From assembly GCA_007922305.1 (NCBI GenBank), contig ML677335.1:35389545-35453544 (forward strand): a stretch of DNA of 64,000 nucleotides. Reading direction: 5' to 3'. The stretch is from Dermatemys mawii (lineage: Eukaryota; Chordata; Testudines; Dermatemydidae). The notes under the pieces are model-generated. The model ran no database searches, was not told the origin of the DNA, and saw nothing but the letters and a program-made list of their open reading frames with translations. This document shows, piece after piece, positions 34,921 through 45,129 of this stretch. Every line of letters starts with the position of its first letter. Within the stretch, counting starts at the first letter, position 1. Position numbers and translations under genes: made by a program.

Positions 34921-36651
34921 CTTATTAAGGCAATTAGAGACAAAGATGGAATCAACAGTCAGTGAAGCACACCACAAAAGATTATGATGTGTTCAGTTGC
35001 CACATACTCAATAACTCCGTTTCCCATTTGTGAATATTCCTGCAATAAGTTTTATTTTCCCTTTCCCCTACATTTACATACCCATGACCATATTTACTTA
35101 GGTCTCAGACCCTTATCAACATGTGGCTTTCTGGGTACCCATAATCAGGGTTCTGATTGCTGACCAACTATTTGTGTCAATATTGTGTTAATACATTTTC
35201 CATATTTCCAATACTTTAATGCAGTTAGCTGCAAGGGTACACGTTACTCTTCCCCACCCCCAAATTCCATTGGGATTTCTTTACTTTTTTCTCTTGCGGT
35301 TCACTTGTTTTGTTTTGTTTTTATTGTGAAATCTTATAACCCTAGGTCACTTATGCTAAGATGTTACTTCTTATGCTAACAAGACCGTAACTGCAGCCTA
35401 TCCTACCTTAACTTCCTGCCTTAATATTAATATTTAAACTGTAAATTCTCCTACTTGTATTTTGGCAATCATAGATGCACTATATGGATTAAACTCAAGC
35501 AATCAAATTAAATGTAAGCAATACAGGATTAGGTTAACACCAGACAGACAGTTTCTTCCTAATCCCTGTGAGTTAGATTTTTTTTCTTACTATTTGAGGC
35601 AACTTGAAAATGAAATCTCTTTAGCCATTTATTTTTCCCTCCTGCATGTCCAGATCCACAAGGAACCGATCCTATACACTGGTTTCAATGGATACACAAT
35701 CAGGTTCTTATTATCAAGCACTTATTATAGTGCTTCAATAACATTGTTTTGTTCACACTACTTTAAAAGAGCATTTGGAATGTGTATTTGGGAAAAAACA
35801 ACATTGATAAAGAATGATAGATTTGGAAAATAGGCATTTGAAAAATAAAAACTTTTGCTCATATCTTGGGTATTTCAGCTTTAAGAGCACTACCTGCAAT
35901 TTAAATAAAATGACAAATGGGAAAAAAAGGTAAGGAAGCTATAAACTTCCTCTGCTCTGACATATTCTTTGTGGAATTGGAATGATTAGGTACAAAAGTT
36001 TAAGATTCTCTCAGGGAGAATTAACTTATGCAATCAGTGTTTACTCATCTGATCAGCACAAGTCTCTTTGACACAGACCACATGATCAGGGTCATATTTT
36101 TACAAGGACTAACTGTTTTTTAACAGTTCTTTTGAATGCATTAAGCACAATCTGCTATTCTTTATGTCCAGCATGCAGGCCTGCTCTTTCCATCTATTTG
36201 TCAGCACCCACCTCTTCCCCGCCTCAAAAAGCAGCCCAATTTTACAAATGAATTTAACTGGAAGCTTTGCAGAGCAGATGCGCTTCTCTATTCATGTGTG
36301 ACTGTCCCCTTGACAGCATTTCAGAGTTTCTACAGAGTACAAAATCTTGGTCCACACTAAAGTTGTATTTCTGCATATTTCCATCTGTTCCGTGGGTGGA
36401 ACCAGTAACTGAGGTTGTGGGAGCAGGAGCTTTGAGAAACAGCCAAGGTAGTAACAAAGCCTAGGAAATTTTCATGGGCCTGACCCTGAATTCCTTCCAC
36501 CACAAAGCTCTGATGGAAACCAATAAGATTTCAGAATGTATAAGAAATATGGAATTTGGTCCATGCAGTATCATACACTTTGAGCCTATGACCTTCAGAG
36601 GGAATGCTGAGAGAGAGTGCCATGTTCCAACAGTTTCATAATAGGAATAGC

Positions 36652-36780
36652 GGCAGAGTCCTGTGGCTCCTTATAGACTAACAGATGTATTAGAGCATAA
36701 GCTTTCATGGGTGAATACCCACTTCATCAGATGCATGCAGTAGAAATGACTAACATGGCTACCCCTCTGATACTGAACAA
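36652..36780 (+). mobile_element. Fold-back PLE-tail repeat with 12-bp TSD
   Basis: The first ~100 bp are the inverted tail segment ('ggctccttatagactaaca' ... 'cacttcatcagatgcatgca'), followed by only ~30 bp of direct tail ('gactaacatggctacccctc' then 'tgatactg'). The 12-bp repeat 'aataggaatagc' at 36640-36651 and 36781-36792 is a clean TSD. The minus-strand hammerhead-like core (36693-36730) reads CTGATGA here. Confidence 0.88.
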
Positions 36781-36904
36781 AATAGGAATAGCAGTCATGA
36801 AGTCCTGAATTATATTCTCAGATCTGAAAAATAACATAGTCCTAATATAAAATTTTCAAAAATGCCTCAGTGACTTGAGACCAAAGTTCCCTCTTCAAAG
36901 TGAC

Positions 36905-37010
36905 TTGGATCCAGATTTACAAACATATTTAGGCACCTAAAGATGCAGATAGGAATCTGATGGGACTTTTAGAAGTGCCTACAAGTCTTGACTCCAAGTG
37001 ATGGGATGCT
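36905..37010. repeat. Degenerate palindromic amniote repeat
   Basis: It contains 'catatttaggcacctaaaga' followed by 'tgcagataggaatctgatgg', the left-half wording of the same family as at 34290-34445. The right half is weak. Confidence 0.45.
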
Positions 37011-37274
37011 CATAAATTAAAAGGGGAATCGAGAATAGAAAGCCCAGAAGCTGGCGAGAACCAGGGAGGAACACAGCTTGTTTAAACCAGCAGACTTAGC
37101 TCTACTAGTGTTTTAAGCTTAAATTTAGCACTTATATTTTAAGCTACTTTGAGAAGCCATGTTGGGAGGCAACAGCACTCACAGCAATGTAAATTTCACC
37201 TGTTTCAGATCATTCTTAGTGCCACTGTTGCCGCTATGCTGTTTTGCACTGCTTCATATGGCTGGTTTAGATAT

Positions 37275-37345
37275 AATAAACCTAGCACGTTGGCATGGGG
37301 TTAGATTAGATGGTACTTGGGATCCCTTCAATCTTATGATTCTAC
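37275..37345 (+). repeat. Short CR1 3' tail
   Basis: 'ggttagattagatggtactt' followed by 'gggatcccttcaatcttatg' and 'attctac' is the terminal ~60 bp of a CR1-type LINE with its short end repeat. No body precedes it, so it is extremely 5'-truncated. Confidence 0.65.
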
Positions 37346-37689
37346 ATCGGCTTGCATAGTAGCAGGTAGGAAGAAGCCAAGTTAAATGGTAGCATTGTAA
37401 GAGTCTTATTTTCTTTCTCCAGAATAGATACAAAAATGGCCTGGGGACCATTAGGAGCTAGGAGGCTAAGATGAGATGCAATGGACCATCAGGAGGCAAT
37501 ATGTGTAGAAAGACTGCTCCAAGCTAAGCTTAGAACTGCTGCTCTGAAAGCAGCAGAGCACTTCTTAATGGTGCATAGAGAGTTGGTCTTATAGGGGTGT
37601 ACTTGGAAGTGAGGGAAGGATATCTTTATGCCATCTTTTTTGGCACAATCCTAATCCATTAGTACAGCCGATCTTAACATTTTTAATTA

Positions 37690-37950
37690 AATGAAATTTA
37701 ATTGAAATAGGCCATTTTGTTGAAACCAAAATGTTTCACAGAGATGTGATAGTTTTTACAAATTTGTTTTTATTTGGAAGATGTTTTTAATCTTGGGCTC
37801 TCTAATAATTTGTGACACACACAGATTTTTTTTGTTCAGAAGCAGACATTTCAACAAAATTCTGTTTTGAGAAAATGTTCAAAAGTTTTTGTTCCCATGT
37901 GGAACAAAAACAAAAAGTTTGAAATCTACAAAAGTTGCCGTAAAATGGAA
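37690..37950. repeat. A/T-rich 'aaaattt' repeat relic
   Basis: The run of segments such as 'tttgttgaaaccaaaatgtt', 'caacaaaattctgttttgag' and 'tgttcccatgtggaac' resembles a low-complexity-looking reptile interspersed repeat built on 'gaaaattt/tttcaaaa'. Similar stretches are at 46590-46830 and 50820-51010. Class unknown. Confidence 0.3.
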
Positions 37951-38399
37951 TTGTCATCCTCTGGCCAAATCTAGCTGTTAGCAGTCAGGAGATTGAGTGG
38001 TAAAGTATGAAGCTTTATTTGAATAAGGGATATTTTGTTATCATCAACATTTGGGATGAGAATGAGAAAATTCAGAAGCAAGAAACCCATATGTCCCCAT
38101 TCTTTATTGTGGAGTCAGCACAACTGGGAATAGTGGCGGATGTATGTATTTCTGAAGCTGGACTGAAGCTGCTTGAATCCTGTCAATCCAAAAGAAACAG
38201 AACCTAAAACCACTTTCCAGTGCTAAGAGCCTGGTGCATTAAAGACAGGTGTATTAATCTACTTTGCCATTAAACCTACTCAGTTACTTTTTTCTAATCT
38301 TTGCGATGCTCAAGTCTAGTAAATAAGGATATCACCAAAAGGCATTAAGTACCAACTCTGAGAAATAAAATGGATTGCTTGACTTTTCAACATTTTAGA

Positions 38400-39418
38400 C
38401 ATGAAAGTCTCATAGGCAAACTAGGGAACTGGGGTCTAGATGAAATTACTATAAAGGTGGGTGTACAACTGTCAAACTGGGAGGGTATATCCAGTGGGGT
38501 CCTGTAGGGATCTAGTACTATTCAATATTTTAATAAGTTGGATAATGGAGTAAAGAGCCCATTTAAAAAATTGGCAGATGACACCAAGCTGGGAGGAACT
38601 GCAAACACTTTGGGGGACAGGGTAGAATTCAAAATGACCTTAACTAACTGGAGAATTGGCCTGAAAATGACAAGATGCAATGCAATAAAGATAACACTTC
38701 ACTTAGGAAGGAAAAATCAAATTCACAGCTGCAAAATGGGGGATAACTAGCTAGGTGCTGAAAAGGATTCGGGGGTTATACTGCATCACAATTTGAACAG
38801 GAGTCAACAATGTGATGCAGCTTTGAAAGAGGCTAATATAATTTGGGCTGTTTTAATAGATGCCATATGGAAAATTGGGAGGTAACTGTTGGTACTGATG
38901 AGGCCTGGAGTACTGTGTCCAATTCTGGGTGTCACGCTTAAGGAAATATGTTCACAAATTGGAGAGAGTCCAGAGGAGAGCATCAAAAATTATAAAAGGT
39001 TTAGAAACCCTGAACTATGAGAAAAGATTAAAAAACTGGTCATGTTTCATCTTGAGAAAATAATACCGAAAGGGAAAAACCTGATAAGAGTCTTCAGATA
39101 CATTAAGAGCTGTTATAAAGAAGATGGTGATCAATTGTTTTCTTCATCCACTGAAGGTAAAACAAGAAGTAATGGATTTAAGCTGAAGCAAGAGAGATTT
39201 AGGTAAGATATTAGGAAAAATCTTTCTAACTATAAAGGTAGATAAGCCATGGAATAAGCTCCCAAGGAAGGTTGTAGAATCCCCTCATTGGAAGTTTTAA
39301 AAATCAGGTTGGACAAACAAATGCCAAGGATGGTCTAGGTTTACTTGTTTCTACTTCAGCACAGGGGGCTGGACTTCATCATTTGGAGATCCCTTCCAGG
39401 CCTACACTACTATGTTTC
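38400..39418 (+). mobile_element. CR1-type LINE with RT C-terminal region and 3' end
   Basis: Near 38497-38560 the sequence 'ggtcctgtagggatctag' and 'ttcaatattttaataagttg' corresponds to the SG.QG...GPLLFNI.IN region of CR1 RT. At 38570-38600 it encodes LADDTKLGG, the catalytic box with L for F. It ends through 'gagtactgtgtccaattctg', 'gagagtccagaggagagcat' and 'ggctggacttcatcatttgg'. Frameshifts and stops are present. It is a 5'-truncated, inactive copy of about 1 kb. Confidence 0.9.
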
Positions 39419-39656
39419 TTTGACAAAAGGATAAAACAAGAAACATTTCAGCTATCATATACTCTCTGTGCTTATATTCAGATTCTTTTTCTTGAGATGA
39501 AGTTATTCATGCTCACGTCTAAAATACACAGTGTATCTGTTTTTCACTCTCTCCTACAAAATGTACATGTTAGAAGTTTGTGAAACCCTCATTACATTTT
39601 CTCAAACATATAAGTGTTTGAGTCAGACATTTATATGACTCTACATTTATGTGTAT

Positions 39657-40273
39657 TGTGACAAAGTTTCAAGTCTGTATTAGTGGGTCCTGTGCTTCCT
39701 GGCAGATTTAGGGGCCTCAGAAACTCATCTAGGCCCTGAGTGACCTCCCTTACTCAGTAACTAATTAAGGGAGGCAGAAAAGGGGGGAGCCCAGGCCCTC
39801 CCTCTACTCCGGACTCCAGCCCAGGGACCCTAATAGTATTAGCTAAGATGGCTGACCTTTTATCCACAAAACACAATACAATTCCCTGGGCTACTTCCCC
39901 ACAGCAGTCCCCGCTTCTTCAAACTCCCCTTCACCCTTACCTCAGGGCCTCCTTCCTTCTGGATGATATGTTGTCCACCACTCAGTCTCACCAACAGCAC
40001 AACCTCCTTCCACAGCTCCTGACACTCACAGCCCACCTGACTAACTGGGAGGTTTTTATCTGGTTTCAGCCAGTCCCTGATTGGCTTCAGGTGTCCCAAT
40101 CAGGCTAGCTGTTTCTACTCCTTTCTAGAAGGTTCTTAATTGGCCCCAGGTGTCTTGATTGACCTGGAGTAGCCTTTGTTTGGCTATCCAGGGAACAGGG
40201 ACCTGCACATCCTGAGACTAATATACCTGCCTTCCAGCACCCTCCTATATCCTTCTGGTCTGACTCCGTCACA
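39657..40273. mobile_element. Solo LTR with 4-bp TSD
   Basis: The 617-bp element starts 'tgtgacaaagtt' and ends 'gactccgtcaca', with perfect 6-bp inverted ends TGTGAC/GTCACA. The 4-bp repeat 'gtat' flanks it at 39653-39656 and 40274-40277. A 4-bp TSD fits Gypsy-type or some retroviral elements. The interior ('agcccagggaccctaatag', 'ccctgggctacttccccaca') matches, from memory, a turtle LTR. No internal coding region follows, so it is a recombination remnant. Overlapping 79- and 86-codon frames inside are not genes. Confidence 0.85.
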
Positions 40274-40292
40274 GTATATGTGTGTATGTATA

Positions 40293-40317
40293 TATCTATC
40301 TATCTATCTATCTATCT
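40293..40317. repeat. (TATC)n microsatellite
   Basis: Six tandem copies of a tetranucleotide just after the solo LTR, preceded by a short TG/TA-rich run. Confidence 0.95.
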
Positions 40318-40509
40318 CCATGTTTGCCATCCTTACCCACACTGAGTAGTGCCTTAACATCAATGGGACTTTTAGCAGAATAAGGAACTATTCAGCAAGA
40401 GTAAGGATATCAGAATCTGGTCCTCTGGAAATACATTTGCAATGTATAGTACCTAATACAGAACTGTAAGTAATAGTAACCTAAATATAACAAGAATCAC
40501 CCATTCGTT

Positions 40510-40638
40510 GGCATGCATCCGACGAAGTGGGTATTAACCCACGAAAGCTTATGCTCTAAAATTTTAGTTAGTCTTTAAGGTGCCACAGGACTCTTTGTCA
40601 CTTCTGCAATTCCAGATTAACATGGCTACCCCTCTGAT
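40510..40638 (+). mobile_element. PLE tail, extremely 5'-truncated copy
   Basis: This 129-bp segment is about 95% identical by eye to the 3' tail of the coding PLE at 54712-54840, including the subfamily-specific stretch 'cacttctgcaattccaga' that the fold-back copies lack. It is in a single direct orientation, without an inverted part. It carries a hammerhead-like core from 40519. No clear TSD is visible. Confidence 0.85.
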
Positions 40639-40639
40639 T

Positions 40640-43465
40640 CTGTAAGCACAGTGAGATCTACAGATGAAAAAATGCTATGTAAGAAGTCAGGTTAAAAAAG
40701 AGAAATAATCCCACTTTAATATCTTTGAAATACTTCAGTTCTTAGATGAGATAGCTGCATGAAACAGACACCCAATGAGACAGAAATACCTGTAAATAAA
40801 TAAAGTATACAATCACATCGATCTACGTAGTTAATGTTCTACAAATAGTCTAGGAAGGAAAGTTTAATGGTGGGAATATTGGTTTGGCATACAGAAAAAC
40901 TACAGAGTCGATCAGACTCAAGCATAGGGTGTACCACACATGCAATTGCACAGCAAACCTCTTCCTTTATATACATTTACACATTAGTGTTTTTACTACA
41001 CATTTCATTGCACATTTTGAAACTGGCTTGGTTACTTTTTAGGTGTATAGCATGCTCTGTCCAGGTGCAGGTCATGCATAATCTGACCTCTACTTAATCT
41101 TGCATTTAGGCTTGTTTACTAACACCACGATGTTCCTGCCGATTTTAGCTGGCTATTCTGACTGCAGCATACTGCTTGTTAGGAAAATGTACCCTTCCAT
41201 TCATCTTTCCAATCATGCCTGCTAAGAAATGAGGCAAGATAGGCCTACTTATGTCAAGATAGGCCTATACAAATTTATAATCAGATAAATGGAGAAAGCC
41301 TGATACTAAGATTTATGTTAATACAATTAGGAAACAATGATACCATACAATATTCATGTCCAGTCAAATCTACTTCCATTGTGAATATCAAATACTATTA
41401 ATGAATTGCTTGCAAATGAGCAAAAGGGCGAGACTCATTTGCAGGAATTATAATTTTAAACAACAAATAAATCCAAGAAAATATTTCATCTGTTTACAGT
41501 CAACTTGTAAATAGAAAAAGAAGTGAAATTCAACCCAGATTATTCATTATTTAACTCTACGTCAGTTTTATACGATTGTAACTGAGATCTGAACGGGAAC
41601 ATACACTTTAATCTGCATTAAACACAATGTTATATTTATTTGTAGGACTTCATTGTTGCTGAATGAAAACAAGTGTCTACAAACAATTAACCCACACTGA
41701 AATCCCCAAGGCTGAACATCTCACTAGCACCCTAATTTGTGTTAAATCACAATATCTCAGCAGCATCTATGTAAATTTGTAACCTAAGTCAGGCACTAGG
41801 GTTACTTCTTGGAGAAATACAATAATACCCAAAATATTATTGGGATGAAATAGATTTAGATGGTTAGTACCACCTAATTTCAGTTTCCTTTCATATGAAA
41901 GGCTCAGTCTTTCCTTCAAATAACTGAATAATACTTTGGCTCTGTATGCGGAAGCAAAGATTAGCTATGTAACCAGAAGTTACAGTGGCAGCATTTTGGA
42001 AGCTAAGTGCTCATCACAGTGACAAATAGTCATTAAAAAGTGAAATATTTTAAATGGATGTATTTTACATATCCATAAGTCTCTTGTAGGTAGAATGGCA
42101 ACATAAATCTCCCAAACAGCAAACACCGGTAGAACATAAATATTTGTCTTCTTTATTGGTAGTCTCAGCTTCACTGTCTTGTTTTGAGTCCATATTGTGC
42201 CATCACTGAACTGAAGAACACTTAGACTCCTTTACTCATTACAGAGATTCTTATTTCCTGTCAGAAGCATGACATCCAGTCCGATGTCAAAATAGGCATA
42301 GTACTAATGGAAAATAATACGTATGCATCTTAAAATAAACAATTGTAAGTTCCATAGATTCCATTTACTTTATTCCATAAGTTCCTATGAACCTGTAGTT
42401 CCTAAGTTATAGGCGTGATTTATCATAAGTAAGGAATTTACATCAATTCACAAAGTAACTTATCTCTCCATCAGCTCCCAAACACATTTAAAATTAAAAG
42501 GAAAAGTGATTTTGCAGTAGGATTTTTAGATCATTTGGGTACTCATGCCTTTTCCTCATCCTTTCCAACTGAAACTTTCAGAGTAGCAGGCTCAGGGTTC
42601 AAAAATTTGTAAAACCCCAATCTTTTTAAAATATTGGAAATTCAAATGGATTCCACTATTTCCCAAATGCAGTACTAGCCCTACAGAGAATATAACTATA
42701 ATAAATAATAAAATAAATAATAATTATCATCATCTTATATTCAAAGAGTGCCTTTCATTCCAAACCATTTACAAAAATGATAAGCAAGCCACAGTAGCCA
42801 CGCACTATCTGGCTCTGAATGTTTTCAACACAATCTATCTTTACAGTGATAGAAATATTGGTGATGATGAATAGGATTGATTAGTGTGCAAGTTTTTACA
42901 AGTTAATCTGGGGGTGGGACAGGCCCCAAACCACAAAACTGACAATTTTTTGTTTTCAAATGGGCCAAGGGATGAATTTGTTCTTAGATGCAATTTCAAA
43001 ACTATTTGCTAAAGTTATTTGAAGTTTAAGGAAAACATTCATCTCCAGCCTTTCAAAGTAAGAAGTTAAAGTGTTATTGCCAATAGAAATAATTTTATCT
43101 CTTCATTAAAATGCAGCCACCTCTGGAGTAAAAGGAAGTAGCTGTTTGGTATTGCACAAGACTACTATCCAGCTATTTAGGCTAAGGAATGAGAAATATT
43201 GTGTTCAACTGAAACTGTAGAGTGACATTTAGGCAGGCAAAACAAATACTCAAATCTCAACTCTTACTCATGTTCTATAACACTAAACAGTGTACCCCCA
43301 CACAGTGGTGCCAATTGAGGGCTGGGGTAGGGAGGTGTCCAAAAAAGCAAATGCAATCATGGGATGCATAAACTGAGGAATCTTGACTAGGAGCAGAGAG
43401 GTTATTTTTACCTCTATATTTCACACTGGTGCGACTGCTGATGGGAATATTGTGCTCTGTTCCAG
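40640..43465. other. Gene-free interval
   Basis: No coding region is supported. A 20-bp direct pair containing 'caagataggcct' lies at about 41234-41272. A weak MIR/L2-like stretch is near 42715-42810. Nothing else is recognisable. Confidence 0.55.
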
Positions 43466-43469
43466 TGCC

Positions 43470-43960
43470 CACAGTTCAAGAAGGGTGCTGATAAATTGCA
43501 GAGGGTTCACAGAAGTGTCACAAGAATAATTAAAGGATTAGAAAATGTGATAGACTTGTATTGATAGACTCAAGGAGCTTGGTCTATTTAGCTTAACAAA
43601 GAGAAATTTAAAGGATGACTTGATTACAGTCTATAAGTATCTATAGAGAGAACAAATAGTAAATAATGGGATCTTCTATCCAGAGGAGAAAGGTATATCA
43701 CAGTACAATGGCTGGAAGTTTAAGGTAGATTAATTCAGACTGAAAATAAGGCATACATTTTTAACAATGAGAGTAATTAACTACTGGAACAATTTACCTA
43801 TGGTCTTGATGGATTCTCCATCATTAACAGTTTTTAAATCAAGACTGGATGTTTTCCTGAAAGATATGTGCTAGGAATTACTGGAGGTGTGGGAGTTCTC
43901 TGGCCTGTGCTACACAGGTGATCAGACTCAGTCTCTCCTAGCCTTGGAATCTATGAATGC
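43470..43960 (+). mobile_element. CR1-type LINE 3' region
   Basis: The order 'agttcaagaagggtgctgat', 'aattaaaggattagaaaatg', 'ctactggaacaatttaccta', 'gttttcctgaaagatatgtg' and 'gatcagactcagtctctcc' is that of a CR1 3' end. No reading frame survives. Confidence 0.8.
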
Positions 43961-44924
43961 AAACATTTGGCTTAGTCTGATCTTCACCCTGTGACTGTGG
44001 AATAGTAATGCAAACTGTCACATACGTAGTGGAAGAGTGCACACTTAGAAGGTTGTACGGTGGACCACAATACCTGGCTACTCTCACTGATACAGCAGTC
44101 AGTTGGCTGAATAATCTAGATATCAACTTGTGACACACACAAAAGAAGAAGTGAAGTGTCTATGACTGGCAGAGTAATAATAAAAAGCACTAGATGCCGC
44201 TACCAGCAGCGGTGTTGCTTGTTTTGCCACACATCATTTCAATAAGTCTTCCTTAGCTGAAGACCTTATTGATTGATTGCCACCTTAGACATCAGTGCCG
44301 AAACAGCATCACTCAGTCAATTTCATTTATATTCTGTACTCTTCCATTTACTGGAAAGAAATGCTTGCATATTTTTTTGACAATGATAAATTATACACCA
44401 TGGAAAAGGGCAGAGATTAGTTACTCTTTTAGAGAATCACATCCAGGACAAATATATCTGCTTAACACAATCTGGGTTACTGACAGGAATGCAGACTATT
44501 TCCAAGCAAGGAAATCAACAGCAATGTTACTGGCAAGAAACTCCATTTCCTTTTCTCCTCCAGTTACACTAAAGAGAATAGCACAGTCATACCACATGCT
44601 CATCATTCACTGACAGAGAAGAAACAGTAATTGCAACTGATGGTGAATCTGAGGAGGATTTCCAGCCACTTTCATCAAAGTATTGAATTTCAAGGCACAT
44701 GCACGATATTTATTTTCTTCAGTTTCACTAACAGTTTTTGTTTTGTGTTTTATTCTCCATGATTAAAGTACCCAACTGTTATGGTGAAAGGCACTCTGGG
44801 AATTTGTAATAATAGACCCATAGTCTCATTATCTAATAAAAACTTAAAGTAACATAAGAAAGGACATTTTGCTTTATAGTTTGTCTGAAGAAAGCAGAAG
44901 TGTGAGAGAAATAACGACAGCATC

Positions 44925-45121
44925 TACAAAGACAAGGTGGGCGAGTTAATACCTTTTACTGGTATTGGCAATACTTCTGTTGGTGAGAGAGAGAGAGAAA
45001 CTTTTGAGCTTATACAGAGCTCTGTGAGTCTCTCTTGCTCACTAACAGAAGTTATTCTGATATTACCTCACCCACCGTGCATACATAAAATTCTGGGACC
45101 AACATAGCTAAACCACCACTG
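44925..45121 (+). mobile_element. Fold-back tail of a second PLE-like family
   Basis: The left arm (44931-44992: 'gacaaggtgggcgagttaat' ... 'acttctgttggtgagaga') is the imperfect inverted copy of the right arm (45028-45079: 'tctctcttgctcactaacag' ... 'attacctcacccaccgtg'). The end 'gggaccaacatagctaaacc' parallels the terminus of the other tail family ('gactaacatggctacccc'). From memory, this is the tail of a reptile Penelope-type repeat ending in 'accaacacggctac'. No coding part is present. TSD not found. Confidence 0.7.
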
Positions 45122-45129
45122 AATATTAG

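Larger units (their letters stand above)
32340..36635. other. Gene-free interval with old repeats
   Basis: No coding region is supported. The 107-codon frame on the minus strand (33199-32876) and the 123-codon frame at 35462-35833 have no recognisable domain and overlap other frames. A palindromic repeat relic is at 34290-34445 and a 20-bp tandem pair at 34881-34920. Confidence 0.55.

Noticed and set aside
35462..35833. 123-codon plus-strand open frame
   Set aside because: AT-rich, no recognisable motif, no splice or promoter context.
44980..45030. CRISPR-like or tandem structure suggested by GA-rich repeated wording
   Set aside because: It is the centre of an inverted repeat with a GA tract in a vertebrate retroelement tail. 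There are no regular repeats and spacers anywhere in the window.
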